From Devosia sp. Root436 (GTDB lineage Bacteria; Pseudomonadota; Alphaproteobacteria; Rhizobiales; Devosiaceae): a stretch of 64,000 bases of DNA. The notes beneath the pieces are model-generated. The model did not search any database. It worked only from the letters and a program-made list of their open reading frames with translations, and had not been told where the DNA came from. Of this stretch, positions 40,212 to 48,806 are shown in pieces. How positions within the stretch are numbered: position 1 is the stretch's first letter; every line of letters starts with the position of its first letter. Made by a program: the position numbers and the translations under genes. The DNA is taken from positions 90,009 to 154,008 of the forward strand of contig NZ_LMEM01000012.1 of the NCBI RefSeq assembly GCF_001426345.1. The letters run 5' to 3'.

Positions 40212-40852
40212 GCGCTCCCGCCCCCATCAAGGTCCTGATCTGCGACGACCATCCCCTGGTGCTCGAAGGCATCCGCGCCGTGGTGGAAACCTTCGACCAT
40301 ATCCAGGTGGTCGGCGCAGTCCGCTCGGCCCACGCGGCGCTGGACCTGGCGGCGCAGGCAAATCCCGACGTCGTGCTGATGGATATCAACCTGCCAGAGC
40401 TCAGCGGCCTCGACGCGATCGAGCTGTTCCGCGAGCGATTGCCGCGAACGCGCCTGCTCATGCTCTCCATGCATGACAGCAGAGAATATATCTCTACAGC
40501 CGTGCTGTTCGGCGCCTCCGGCTACATCCTCAAGGACGTGCCACCCGCCGAGATCATCTCGGCCATCGAGGCGGTGGCCGCCCATGGCACCTATTTTTCC
40601 TCCGGGGTTACCGAGGCCATATTGCAGAAAGGCCAGAAGCCGAGCGCCGTGGTGCCGCTCACCACGCGCGAACAGGCGGTGCTGCTGCTGCTCGCGCAGG
40701 GGCAATCCAACAAGGACGTGGCGGCCGAGCTCGACATTTCTGTGCGCACCGTCGAGACCCACCGCAAGAATATCAAGAAAAAGCTCGGTATCGGCACCAC
40801 GGCGGGCCTCACCCGCTACGTCATCGACCATGGGCTGATGGCCGGCGACTGA
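40208..40852 (+). CDS. NarL/LuxR-type response regulator
   Basis: 214 residues. The receiver domain (about 6-125) has the acidic DDHPL pair, phospho-acceptor D in VVLMDINLPELSG and the lysine in YILKDVPP. A C-terminal LuxR helix-turn-helix follows (about 145-205: LTTREQAVLLLLAQGQSNKDVA, VETHRKNIKKKLG). It overlaps the kinase gene (ATGA) and is its obvious partner. The likely target is the flanking TRAP transporter, by position only. Confidence 0.94.
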   Translation: MSAPAPIKVLICDDHPLVLEGIRAVVETFDHIQVVGAVRSAHAALDLAAQANPDVVLMDINLPELSGLDAIELFRERLPRTRLLMLSMHDSREYISTAVLFGASGYILKDVPPAEIISAIEAVAAHGTYFSSGVTEAILQKGQKPSAVVPLTTREQAVLLLLAQGQSNKDVAAELDISVRTVETHRKNIKKKLGIGTTAGLTRYVIDHGLMAGD

Positions 40853-40945
40853 AAATCTTGCCCCGGCGGGATTATTTCCGCCGCCCCGGTGTTGCCCTTG
40901 ATGTGGACCGCAGCGACGGTCCCGCAACATGGAGGGAAACATCCC

Positions 40946-41344
40946 ATGACGTTCCGTTCGATCCTTCTCGGCGCCGCCGCTCTCGCGTTTCTGGCCGTGC
41001 CCGCTTTCGCCGCCGACCACCTGGGCGGCGCTGTCAAATCCACAGATATCGCCGGCAAGATGGTGCTGACCGACGCCAATGGCATGTCGCTCTATACGTT
41101 CGACAAGGACACCAATGGCGACGGCAAGAGCGTCTGCAACGGCGATTGCGCCGTGAAATGGCCCCCGCTGATGGCCGATGCTGCCACCGCCGCCGAGGGC
41201 GACTTCACCGTGGTCACCCGCGACGATGGCTCGACCATGTGGGCCTATAAGGGCTGGCCGCTCTATTATTGGTACGAAGACGTGGCGCCCGGCGACATTT
41301 CCGGCGACGGCGTCGGTGGTGTCTGGCATCTTGCCATCGAATAG
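40946..41344 (+). CDS. secreted COG4315-type repeat protein
   Basis: 132 residues with a signal peptide ending VPAFAA. Two copies of the Lipoprotein_15 repeat are visible: LTDANGMSLYTFDKDTNGDGKSVCNGDCAVKWPPL and TMWAYKGWPLYYWYEDVAPGDISGDG. The cysteine pair in the first probably forms a disulfide. The function is unknown. GGAGGG precedes the ATG. An ECF sigma gene follows 15 bp later, an arrangement common in this bacterial order, so this protein is probably a target or sensor-side partner of that system. Confidence 0.85.
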   Translation: MTFRSILLGAAALAFLAVPAFAADHLGGAVKSTDIAGKMVLTDANGMSLYTFDKDTNGDGKSVCNGDCAVKWPPLMADAATAAEGDFTVVTRDDGSTMWAYKGWPLYYWYEDVAPGDISGDGVGGVWHLAIE

Positions 41345-41359
41345 TCCCAGGAACGGTCC

Positions 41360-41866
41360 TTGAACGATTTCCTCGACCAGCTCGAAGCCTGCGTGCCGGC
41401 CCTGAGGCGCTATGCAAGGGCGCTGACGCGCAATGCCGACCTGGCCGACGATCTGGTGCAGGACTGCCTGGAACGCGCCATTTCCAGGCGCGGCCTGTTC
41501 CGGCCCACTGGGCCGGTCCGCGCCTGGTTGTTCACGATCCTGCTGAACCTGCACCGCAACGGGCTGCGCGCGTCGCACCGGCGCGGCGAGACCGTTGACC
41601 TCGACGCAGTGCCCGAACCCTCGACCCCGGCTCCCCAGCCGGGGCACATCGCGCTGGCCGAACTGGCGCGAGCGATAGAAACACTCCCTCCCGAGCAAAA
41701 GGAAGCACTCCTGCTGGTTACATTGGAAGGTATACCCTATGCCGAGGCGGCGGGGATAATCGGCATTCCGCTGGGTACGCTGATGAGCCGGCTTGGCCGT
41801 GCCCGCGCTGCCCTGCGCACGCTCACCGGCTCCCCAGCCGAACCGCATCTCAGGACCGTCAAATGA
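41360..41866 (+). CDS. ECF-family RNA polymerase sigma factor
   Basis: 168 residues from a TTG start. Sigma region 2 (about 8-75: LRRYARALTRNADLADDLVQDCLERAI, PVRAWLFTILLNLHRN) and region 4 (about 108-160: LPPEQKEALLLVTLEGIPYAEAAGIIGIPLGTLMSRLGRAR) are complete. Sigma factors of this size redirect polymerase to stress genes. The next gene, overlapping by four bases (ATGA), encodes its anti-sigma factor. Confidence 0.94.
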   Translation: MNDFLDQLEACVPALRRYARALTRNADLADDLVQDCLERAISRRGLFRPTGPVRAWLFTILLNLHRNGLRASHRRGETVDLDAVPEPSTPAPQPGHIALAELARAIETLPPEQKEALLLVTLEGIPYAEAAGIIGIPLGTLMSRLGRARAALRTLTGSPAEPHLRTVK

Positions 41867-42666
41867 GCGAGATCACCCGCGACCAACTGATGGCCTATGC
41901 CGACGGGCAGTTGCCCGAGGATGAACGCGCCTCGATGGAAGCCTTCCTGGCCGCCAATCCCGATGCGGCTGCCGATGTGGCGCTGCTGCAGCGCCAGAGT
42001 GGTGCGATCAGGACACTGTTCGAGCCCATTGGCGCCGAAGCCGTGCCTGCCCGGCTCAAGCCGGCGCGGCTGGCCGCCGAAATGGCACGCCGCCGCGCCC
42101 GTAACTGGGGCTGGGCCGCTGCGGCCGTCGTGCTGGTCGGTCTCGGGCTTGGCACCGGCTGGTTCGCCCGCCCGCTCTTCGATGCGCGGCCGGCCAGCCA
42201 GGTTTTGATCGCCAATGCGGTCAATGCCCATGCGGTCTATGTCGCCGAGAACCGCCACGCGGTCGAGGTCGGCAGCGATGACAGCGAGCATCTGAGCACC
42301 TGGCTGTCCAACCGGCTCAACACCACCTTGGGCATGCCGGACCTCGCGGCCCAGGGCTTCACCCTGGTCGGCGGGCGGCTGCTGCCGGGCGAGCCCGATG
42401 CGGGGGGCCGTGCCGCGCAACTGATGTATGAGAACGCCGCCAGCGATCGCGTGACCATCTATGTCACCGCAGCCCTGCCCGACCGCGCGCCGGCCTATGA
42501 ATTTGCCAGCCAGGATGGTGCCGAGGCCTTCTACTGGGCCAATGCCCGCATCACCTGCACCGTGGTCGGCACGCTGCCTGAAGAGCAGATGAAGGCCGTT
42601 GCCGGTTCGGTCTATCGGCAACTGACCGAAGGCGATGTGGGCGCAAGCAGGCCCTATCGGGGATAG
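41863..42666 (+). CDS. membrane anti-sigma factor
   Basis: 267 residues. The N-terminal part (about 1-75, DQLMAYADGQLPEDERASMEAFL) is the usual anti-sigma helix bundle without the HxxxCxxC zinc site, so zinc or thiol sensing is unlikely. One membrane helix at about 83-105 (WGWAAAAVVLVGLGLGTGWF) is followed by a periplasmic domain of about 160 residues. It would hold the sigma factor at the membrane. The gene overlaps its sigma partner and ends two bases before the convergent lldD stop. Confidence 0.9.
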   Translation: MSEITRDQLMAYADGQLPEDERASMEAFLAANPDAAADVALLQRQSGAIRTLFEPIGAEAVPARLKPARLAAEMARRRARNWGWAAAAVVLVGLGLGTGWFARPLFDARPASQVLIANAVNAHAVYVAENRHAVEVGSDDSEHLSTWLSNRLNTTLGMPDLAAQGFTLVGGRLLPGEPDAGGRAAQLMYENAASDRVTIYVTAALPDRAPAYEFASQDGAEAFYWANARITCTVVGTLPEEQMKAVAGSVYRQLTEGDVGASRPYRG

Positions 42667-42668
42667 GA

Positions 42669-43853
42669 TCAGCCCTTCGTCACCGGCGCATTCCGCGGCG
42701 GCATGTCGTTGGAATAGATGTTGTGCAGGCCGACATTGAGAATGTCGCGTTCGCCACATAGGGCCATGGTGGTGTCGAGTTCCTTGGCGATGATGTCGAG
42801 CACGCGGGTCACGCCCGCCTCGCCGCCGGCGCCGAGCCCGTAGAGCATCGGGCGGCCGATGAAGGTGCCCTTGGCGCCGTAGGCCATGGCCTTGAGCACG
42901 TCCTGCCCCGAGCGGATACCGCTATCGAGATAGACCTCGGTCTTGTGGCCGACGCGATCGACGATTTCGGGCAGGACGCGGATGGTCGAGGGCGCGCCGT
43001 CGAGCTGGCGGCCGCCGTGATTGGAGACGATGATGGCATCGGCCCCGTTGTCGATGGCCGCCTGCGCATCATCGGGATCGAGCACACCCTTGACGATGAC
43101 CGGGCCGCCGAAACGGTCCTTGATCCATTTCACATCGGCCCAGTTGAGCGTGGGATCGAACTGGCTGGAGGTCCATGCCGAGAGCGAGGCCAGGTCATGG
43201 TCGCCCCCGACATGGCCGACAATGTTGCGGAAGGTATGGCGCCTGGTGCCCAGCATGCGCGCGCACCAGATGGGGTGCTGCATCATCTGCCAGACGGAGT
43301 AGGCGTTGAACTTGGGCGGGGTGGAAAGGCCGTTGTGAATGTCCTTGTGGCGCTGGCCCAGGATCTGCAGATCCATGGTCAGCACCAAAGCCGAGCATTT
43401 CGCCGCCTTGGCCCGATCGATCAGCCGCTCGATGAAGCCGCGATCGCGCATGACATAGAGCTGGAACCAGAAGGGAGCTGTCGTGTTCTCGGCAATGTCC
43501 TCGATGGAGCAGACAGCCATGGTCGAGAGCGTGAAGGGGATGCCGTATTTCTCGGCCGCCCTGGCCGCCTTGATCTCGCCATCGGCAATCTGCATGCCGC
43601 CGGTCGCCGCCGGGGCGATGGCCACCGGCATGGTGACCGGCTTGCCCAGCATCTCGGTCTTGAGATTGCGGCCTTCCAGATTGACCGCGATCTTCTGGCG
43701 GAGCTTGATCCTGTTGAAGTCGCTCTCGTTGTCGCGATAGGTGCCTTCGGTGTAGCTGCCGCTATCGGCATATTCGAAGAACATCTTGGGCACGCTGCGG
43801 CGCGCCCTGATCTTCATCTCGTCCACGGTGAGGATTTTATCGAGTGCGGCCAT
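42669..43853 (-). CDS. lldD: FMN-dependent L-lactate dehydrogenase / alpha-hydroxy-acid oxidase
   Basis: 394 residues. The FMN barrel has PVAIAPAATGG, the QLYVMRDR segment, the catalytic VSNHGGRQLDGAPS (histidine proton acceptor) and DSGIRSGQDVLKAMAYGA. It oxidises L-lactate, or a similar 2-hydroxy acid, to the keto acid at the membrane. The ATG at 43853 has GGAG six bases upstream. The palindrome ACTAACATGTTAGT lies 30 bp before the start and is repeated near gntR and the FAH gene, which ties it to that regulon. Confidence 0.93.
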   Translation of the reverse strand: MAALDKILTVDEMKIRARRSVPKMFFEYADSGSYTEGTYRDNESDFNRIKLRQKIAVNLEGRNLKTEMLGKPVTMPVAIAPAATGGMQIADGEIKAARAAEKYGIPFTLSTMAVCSIEDIAENTTAPFWFQLYVMRDRGFIERLIDRAKAAKCSALVLTMDLQILGQRHKDIHNGLSTPPKFNAYSVWQMMQHPIWCARMLGTRRHTFRNIVGHVGGDHDLASLSAWTSSQFDPTLNWADVKWIKDRFGGPVIVKGVLDPDDAQAAIDNGADAIIVSNHGGRQLDGAPSTIRVLPEIVDRVGHKTEVYLDSGIRSGQDVLKAMAYGAKGTFIGRPMLYGLGAGGEAGVTRVLDIIAKELDTTMALCGERDILNVGLHNIYSNDMPPRNAPVTKG

Positions 43854-44297
43854 GTCGGGCTCCAATGTTGCCCTGCCCTAGCAACTAACATGTTAGTCGT
43901 CAATGCGACGTGCGAAGGCTCCGCCGGGCGTGCGAAAGCGCCGCCCGGCCGGATGGCTTGCGGTTTCACACGGCGATGGGCGGCCATTGGGCCAAGGAAT
44001 TGTCGACATAGAACGGACCAAAGGCCGCCCATCACGATCCGCTTTTGCATGAGGTATGGTTCAGGCGGTACCAGTATTGCAGGTCCGGCTGCCGTATTTC
44101 CCCTCACTGAACAGGCCCCGCCCGGCCCTGCGTCGGGGCCGCGTGATTGGCGGGAATGGGGAAAGTATGCGTGAGGTTTTGAGGGCGGGGATAAGTTTTG
44201 TTTTTGGGTGTTGGCGACTGAAACTTTGTGCCGGACTTCCACCCCCTTGCCTCTCTGGCGCGCTTCCCCTCAAATGCCGGCAACGGGAGAGATTTTC
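43854..44297. other. 444-bp regulatory interval between divergent lldD and SMP-30 genes
   Basis: No gene is supported. It holds the regulon operator (43884-43897), a GCCGGGCG/CGCCCGGC hairpin (43923-43949) and a GATGGGCGGCC/GGCCGCCCATC inverted repeat with a 37-nt loop (43975-44033). The 44100-44290 part shows a drop in GC before the SMP-30 start but no promoter I can name. Confidence 0.6.
43884..43897. promoter_or_regulatory. GntR-type operator, copy 1 (lldD)
   Basis: ACTAACATGTTAGT is a perfect 14-nt palindrome. Its centre is about 37 bp upstream of the lldD start. It is identical in 13 of 14 bases to the sites at 48031 and 49284. Confidence 0.85.
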
Positions 44298-45212
44298 ATG
44301 GCCATTGGCGGCGACGCACTCGAATTCATCGACAGGAAATTCTACGACCTCACCATCGGCATCGCCGCGCTGGAAGTGCTGTATGACGGCTGCCGCTGGG
44401 CCGAAGGACCGGTATGGTTCGGCGACGGCAATTTCCTGGTCTGGAGCGACATCCCCAACAACCGCATGCTCAAATGGGTGCCGGATCTCGGCGTCACCGC
44501 CTTCCGCACGCCGTCCAACTACGTCAACGGCAATACCCGCGACCGGCAGGGGCGGCTGGTCTCCTGCTCGCATGGCGCCCGCGCCGTATTGCGCACCGAG
44601 TGGGACGGCACGGTGACGACCCTGGTCGATCGCCACCAGGGCAAGAGGCTCAACTCGCCCAATGACGTCGTGGTGAAGTCGGACGGAACGATCTGGTTCA
44701 CCGACCCCAGCTACGGCATTCTTTCCGACTATGAGGGCTACAAGTCCGATCCTGAACAGGACGGGTGCTTCGTCTATCGCTTCGACCCGGCGGATGGCTC
44801 GTTGACCGTCGTGGCCGACGATTTCGCCAAGCCCAATGGGCTGGCCTTCTCGCCCGATGAATCCACGCTCTACGTCTCCGATACCGGCCAGAGCCACGAC
44901 CCCGACTGGCCGGCGCATATCCGGCAGTTCAATGTCGATGGCGCGCGGCTGACCAACCCGAGGGTTTTCGCCGACATCGATTCCGGCCTGCCCGATGGCT
45001 TCCGGCTCGATACCGAGGGCAATGTCTGGACCAGCGCCGGGCTGGGCGTGAATGTCTACAACCCGGCGGGGGCCCTGCTGGGCCGCATCAAAACCGGAGC
45101 CAAAACCAGTAACGTCGTATTCGGCGGGCCGCGGCGGAACCGGCTGTTCATTACGGCCAGCCAGTATGTGATGGCAACCTATGTGAGCGCCACGGGATTG
45201 CAGACGCCGTGA
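44298..45212 (+). CDS. SMP-30/gluconolactonase family sugar lactonase
   Basis: 304 residues, a six-bladed propeller. Metal-ligand and active-site blocks are EGPVWFGDGNFLVWSDI, RLNSPNDVVVKSDGTIWFTDPSYG and KPNGLAFSPDESTLYVSDTG, with DGFRLDTEGNVW near the end. Such enzymes open sugar-acid lactones, for example L-fuconolactone, arabinolactone or gluconolactone. GGGAGAG precedes the ATG at 44298. A methyltransferase gene overlaps its stop by four bases (GTGA). It sits inside the deoxysugar island, but the operator near it is closer to lldD. Confidence 0.92.
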   Translation: MAIGGDALEFIDRKFYDLTIGIAALEVLYDGCRWAEGPVWFGDGNFLVWSDIPNNRMLKWVPDLGVTAFRTPSNYVNGNTRDRQGRLVSCSHGARAVLRTEWDGTVTTLVDRHQGKRLNSPNDVVVKSDGTIWFTDPSYGILSDYEGYKSDPEQDGCFVYRFDPADGSLTVVADDFAKPNGLAFSPDESTLYVSDTGQSHDPDWPAHIRQFNVDGARLTNPRVFADIDSGLPDGFRLDTEGNVWTSAGLGVNVYNPAGALLGRIKTGAKTSNVVFGGPRRNRLFITASQYVMATYVSATGLQTP

Positions 45213-45841
45213 ACCCGGCCGACTTCATTCGCGCCAACCTGCGGCTGGAGCCGGTGCCGTCACTGCCCGAAATCGTGCTCTATACGGCCCATCCCGGCAG
45301 CCGGTTGTCACGGCTGGCCGACCCCGATGACGACGACCCGCCGGCGCCCTACTGGGCCTATCAATGGGCCGGCGGGCTGGCGCTGGCGCGGCATTTCGCG
45401 GCGCATCCTGAGGTGGTGGCAGGCAGGCGCGTGCTCGACCTGGGGGCCGGATCGGGGCTGGTGGGCATTGCCGCCGCGCAGGCGGGCGCCATGGCCAGCG
45501 CGGCGGAAATCGATCCGAACGGGCGGGCGGCGATTGCGCTCAACGCAGCGGCGAACGGGGTAGCGGTGGCTTTGGTCGAGATCGACATTGCCGGCGATGC
45601 GCCTGTGGGGTTCGAACTGATCGCGGCGGGCGACGTATTCTACAATCCGGACGTGGGCCGGCTGATGCTGCCGTTTCTGGAGCGCTGCGTCGCGGCGGGG
45701 ATGGATGTGCTGGTGGGTGATCCGGAGCGGCGGGATTTGCCGGGGGAACGGCTGGAGCGACTAGCGTCATACGCGGTAGGCGATGTGGGGGATGCGCGGG
45801 ACAGGGCCGAGCGGGTGGGGTGGGTTTATCGGCTGTTATAG
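45209..45841 (+). CDS. class I SAM-dependent methyltransferase (ETFB/PrmA-like)
   Basis: 210 residues with a GTG start overlapping the lactonase stop. The SAM site is VLDLGAGSGLVGIAAAQAGA, followed by the acidic residue in AAEIDPNG and the GDVFYNP motif. It resembles the electron-transfer-flavoprotein beta lysine methyltransferase and PrmA-like protein-lysine methylases. The target is unknown. Its role in the neighbouring sugar pathway is doubtful, since translational coupling may reflect packing only. Confidence 0.85.
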   Translation: MNPADFIRANLRLEPVPSLPEIVLYTAHPGSRLSRLADPDDDDPPAPYWAYQWAGGLALARHFAAHPEVVAGRRVLDLGAGSGLVGIAAAQAGAMASAAEIDPNGRAAIALNAAANGVAVALVEIDIAGDAPVGFELIAAGDVFYNPDVGRLMLPFLERCVAAGMDVLVGDPERRDLPGERLERLASYAVGDVGDARDRAERVGWVYRLL

Positions 45842-45875
45842 CCATTGTGGCGCCGGTGGCCGTGCCACCATCGCG

Positions 45876-46019
45876 ACCCCTCACCCGATTTTTTCGGCTG
45901 AACGCCGCAAAAATCCCCCTCTCCCACAAGGGGCGAGGGGGTGCTCCACTCTTGCGACCAACACCGGGCCCCCTTCTCCCCTCGTGGGAGAAGGGGGCCC
46001 GAAGGACGGATGAGGGGGG
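45876..46019. repeat. compound palindromic repeat
   Basis: Three hairpins follow one another: GATTTTT/AAAAATC, CCCCCTCTCCC/GGGG-GAGGGGG, and a perfect 16-bp stem CGGGCCCCCTTCTCCC/GGGAGAAGGGGGCCCG (45965-46001). CCCTCACCC and GATGAGGGG close the unit. It lies between convergent genes and may also stop transcription. Confidence 0.7.
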
Positions 46020-46040
46020 GCTTCACCCACCCGCTCGTCC

Positions 46041-46370
46041 CTAATTCTTCGCCTTCTTCGGTTTCGGCGCGGGCAGCGCATCCGCCGTGGCCTTCACCAG
46101 TCCGGCCAGCCAGTCGGCATCGTCCCAGCGGTCGCCGTCTATGAGAAAATACATCTTGGAGCCCGGATAGGCCGGAGCTTCCGTCACCTCGCCGAGATAG
46201 GCGCGGCCGGCTTCGGTGGGCTTGATGAAGAGCTGGTCGTCGCAGACGAAAGCCATGACCTTGCCATCGCAATAGAGGCCATATTCGCCGAACATTTTCC
46301 TGGCCGTCATCGTGCCGGCATCAGCGCTCTGCTCGAGAATATAATCGACCGTCTTCTGCTGGCTGCTCAC
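46041..46370 (-). CDS. TfoX N-terminal domain protein
   Basis: 109 residues with a GTG start that overlaps the uxaA stop (GTGA). TfoX/Sxy N-terminal domain features: TARKMFGEYGLYCDGKVMAFVCDDQLFIKPT and the lysine-rich C-terminal tail. Full-length TfoX controls competence, but isolated N-terminal domains are widespread with no known function. Coupling to uxaA is clear from the overlap; a functional link to the sugar pathway is not. Confidence 0.85.
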   Translation of the reverse strand: MSSQQKTVDYILEQSADAGTMTARKMFGEYGLYCDGKVMAFVCDDQLFIKPTEAGRAYLGEVTEAPAYPGSKMYFLIDGDRWDDADWLAGLVKATADALPAPKPKKAKN

Positions 46371-47917
46371 ATCACCGCCCCGACCTGCCACGGCACGAAT
46401 TCGTTGTCGCCATAGCCCAGATTTTCGGATTTGGTACGCTCGCCCGAGGCCACGCGCAGCAGCAGATCGAAGATTTCCTGGCCCTTGGCCTCGATGGAAA
46501 CACCCTCGACGATATCGCCGCAATTGATGTCCATGTCCTCGGTCATGCGGGCATACATGTCCGAATTGGTGGCGAGCTTGATCGAGGGCACCGGCTTGCA
46601 GCCATAGGCCGAGCCGCGGCCGGTGGTGAAGGCCAGGATATTGGCGCCGCCGGCGACCTGCCCCGTCGCCGAAACCGGGTCGAAGCCGGGCGTGTCCATG
46701 AAGACGAAGCCCTTCTCGGTCACCGGCTCGGCATATTCATAGACCGCGGTGAGCGGCGTCGTGCCGCCTTTCGCCGCGGCGCCCAGGGACTTTTCGAGGA
46801 TGGTGGTGAGACCGCCCAGCTTGTTGCCGGGGCTGGGATTGTTGTTCATCTCGCCATGGTTGCGGGACGTATAATCCTCCCACCACTTGATGCGGCTGAT
46901 GAGCTTTTCACCCACTTCGCGCGACACGGCGCGGCGGGTGAGCAAGTGTTCGGCGCCGTAGATTTCCGGAGTTTCCGAGAGGATGGCCGTGCCACCCTGC
47001 CGTACGAGGATATCGGCGGCGACGCCCAGGGCCGGATTGGCGGTGATGCCGGAATAGCCGTCCGAGCCGCCGCATTGCAGAGCCAGTGTCAGTTCGGACG
47101 CATCGACCGTTTCGCGCCGGGCGCGGGCGGCGACGGGCAGCATGTCCTTGATGCGTTCGACGCCCCAGTCGATCATCTTTCTTGTGCCGCCGATCTCCTG
47201 GATGGTCATGGTCTGGAACGTGTCGGTCTCGGTGAGGTTGTAGCGCTCCTTCATCTTGTCGATCTGGAAGGCCTCGCAGCCCAGCCCCACCAGCAGCGCC
47301 CCGCCGAGATTGGGATTGGCGGTATAGCCCCATTGGGTGCGGCGGAAGATCTGGTAGCCTTCGCCGCTGAGGTCCATGGCGCAGCCGGTGCCATGCACGA
47401 AGGGGATGACGCCGTCGATATCGGGATAATCGGCGAGGATGCCCGAGCGGTTGATTTCCTCGGCCATGAATTTGGCCACGGTGGCCGAGCAGTTCACCGA
47501 AGTCAGGATGCCGATATAGTTGCGGGTGCCCACCTTGCCATTGGCGCGGCGATAGCCCTCGAATGTGGCGCGCTGGGCGACCGGCACCATGTCGGGTGCG
47601 ATGGCGCCTTCGGCAAAGGCATAATCATGGCTCAGCGAGCCATCGGCGCCGCCCATGCCGCAATTGTGCTCATGCACCCAGTCGCCGGCGGGAATGGCTT
47701 CCTTGGCGAAACCGATGATCTGGCCGAACTTGATGATGGCTTCGCCAGCGCGGATCGGCTTGACCGCGAATTTGTGGCCGCGCGGCACGCGGCGGACGAT
47801 GGCGACGCCCTGCGGCGTTTCGGTGCCGATATCGAGATTGGCCAGCGCCACCCCGATATTGTCGGCGGCATTCAGCAGCAGGGTGCGGCCCTGGGGGCGG
47901 ATCATGGTTTCGGACAT
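46367..47917 (-). CDS. UxaA-family altronate dehydratase (sugar-acid dehydratase)
   Basis: 516 residues, the full form with the N-terminal SAF domain (about 1-105, including HEHNCGMGGADGSL) and the C-terminal catalytic part (GYRRANGKVGTRNYIGILTSVNCSATVA, HGTGCAMDL, LQCGGSDGYSGITANPALG, TTGRGSAYGCKPVPSIKLATN). Conserved cysteines bind iron. Members dehydrate altronate, galactarate or related aldonates. Here the neighbours suggest a 6-deoxy-aldonate such as L-fuconate. The operator shared with gntR lies 114 bp upstream. Confidence 0.93.
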   Translation of the reverse strand: MSETMIRPQGRTLLLNAADNIGVALANLDIGTETPQGVAIVRRVPRGHKFAVKPIRAGEAIIKFGQIIGFAKEAIPAGDWVHEHNCGMGGADGSLSHDYAFAEGAIAPDMVPVAQRATFEGYRRANGKVGTRNYIGILTSVNCSATVAKFMAEEINRSGILADYPDIDGVIPFVHGTGCAMDLSGEGYQIFRRTQWGYTANPNLGGALLVGLGCEAFQIDKMKERYNLTETDTFQTMTIQEIGGTRKMIDWGVERIKDMLPVAARARRETVDASELTLALQCGGSDGYSGITANPALGVAADILVRQGGTAILSETPEIYGAEHLLTRRAVSREVGEKLISRIKWWEDYTSRNHGEMNNNPSPGNKLGGLTTILEKSLGAAAKGGTTPLTAVYEYAEPVTEKGFVFMDTPGFDPVSATGQVAGGANILAFTTGRGSAYGCKPVPSIKLATNSDMYARMTEDMDINCGDIVEGVSIEAKGQEIFDLLLRVASGERTKSENLGYGDNEFVPWQVGAVM

Positions 47918-48030
47918 AGATCGGGGGACTTTCGCGACTCGGATCTCAACTGCGCTTTACGCCGGAGCCGTTTGCCGCCAGATTGCGCCCGCAATGGCAG
48001 CGACGGGCGTTGTAAAGCACCTCTTCACTA

Positions 48031-48044
48031 ACTAACATGTTAGC
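48031..48044. promoter_or_regulatory. GntR-type operator, copy 2 (uxaA/gntR)
   Basis: ACTAACATGTTAGC is immediately followed by the gntR start codon. It can repress both divergent transcripts, which fits autoregulation. Confidence 0.85.
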
Positions 48045-48794
48045 ATGAACAACCATACAAGTCGCTACTCATTTCTGACACGACCCGCCGGGCTGGCACG
48101 CGGCAACGTGACAGCCGAGGTAACGAACGCCATCCGCAATGCCATTGTCACCCTGGCCCTGCCGCCGGGCAGCGTCATCGACAAGTCGCTGATCTGCGCC
48201 GAGCTGGGCGTTTCCCGCTTTCCGGTGAGCGAAGCGCTGGCGCGGCTGCAGATCGAGGGGCTGGTGGATATCGCGCCGCAGCGTGGCTCGACCGTGTCGC
48301 TGGTGAAGCTCGCCGATGTCCGCGAATACATGCTGATCCGCAAGGGTCTCGAATCGGAGGCCCTGCGCGTGCTGATCGGCAGCCACGATGCAAGCCTGGT
48401 CGAGGCTTTGCATGCCAATATCGCCGCCCAGCGCGAAGCCGCCGAGCGCGACGACGCCGAGACATTCCACCAGATCGACGTGGAATTCCACGATATCATC
48501 TATCGCTCGATGCGGCTGACCAAGGTCAAGACCATCATCGATTCGGCCCGCGCCAATCTCGATCGCGCCCGCCGGCTCATCATCACCCCGCGCCGGCTGG
48601 CCCTGACCATTGCCGAGCACCAGGCCATATTCGACGGCATCCTGGCGCGGGACCAGGCGCAGGCGACCCGCGCCATCCGCGCCCACATCGATGCTGTCAT
48701 GGTGGAACTCTTCGCTTTCGCCCGCGAACATCCGGACCTGTTCGCCGATGGCGCCACGCTGGGGACGGACGGCGACAGTTTCTCGTTTGGCTAG
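48045..48794 (+). CDS. GntR-family regulator, FCD (FadR-like) subgroup
   Basis: 249 residues. The N-terminal winged helix (about 20-90: LALPPGSVIDKSLICAELGVSRFPVSEALARLQIEGLV, QRGSTVSLV) is followed by an all-helical FCD ligand domain (about 95-235) with the metal-site histidines in FHQIDVEFHDII, TIAEHQAIFDGI and AIRAHIDAV. FCD regulators sense sugar acids or other carboxylates. The ATG directly abuts the operator and has no ribosome site, so the message may be leaderless. fucU follows after 12 bp. Confidence 0.93.
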   Translation: MNNHTSRYSFLTRPAGLARGNVTAEVTNAIRNAIVTLALPPGSVIDKSLICAELGVSRFPVSEALARLQIEGLVDIAPQRGSTVSLVKLADVREYMLIRKGLESEALRVLIGSHDASLVEALHANIAAQREAAERDDAETFHQIDVEFHDIIYRSMRLTKVKTIIDSARANLDRARRLIITPRRLALTIAEHQAIFDGILARDQAQATRAIRAHIDAVMVELFAFAREHPDLFADGATLGTDGDSFSFG

Positions 48795-48806
48795 GAGCCG
48801 CAACGT

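Noticed and set aside
43975..44033. Inverted repeat as a riboswitch for lldD or the lactonase
   Set aside because: It lies outside both probable leaders and matches no riboswitch class I know; kept only as part of the interval note.
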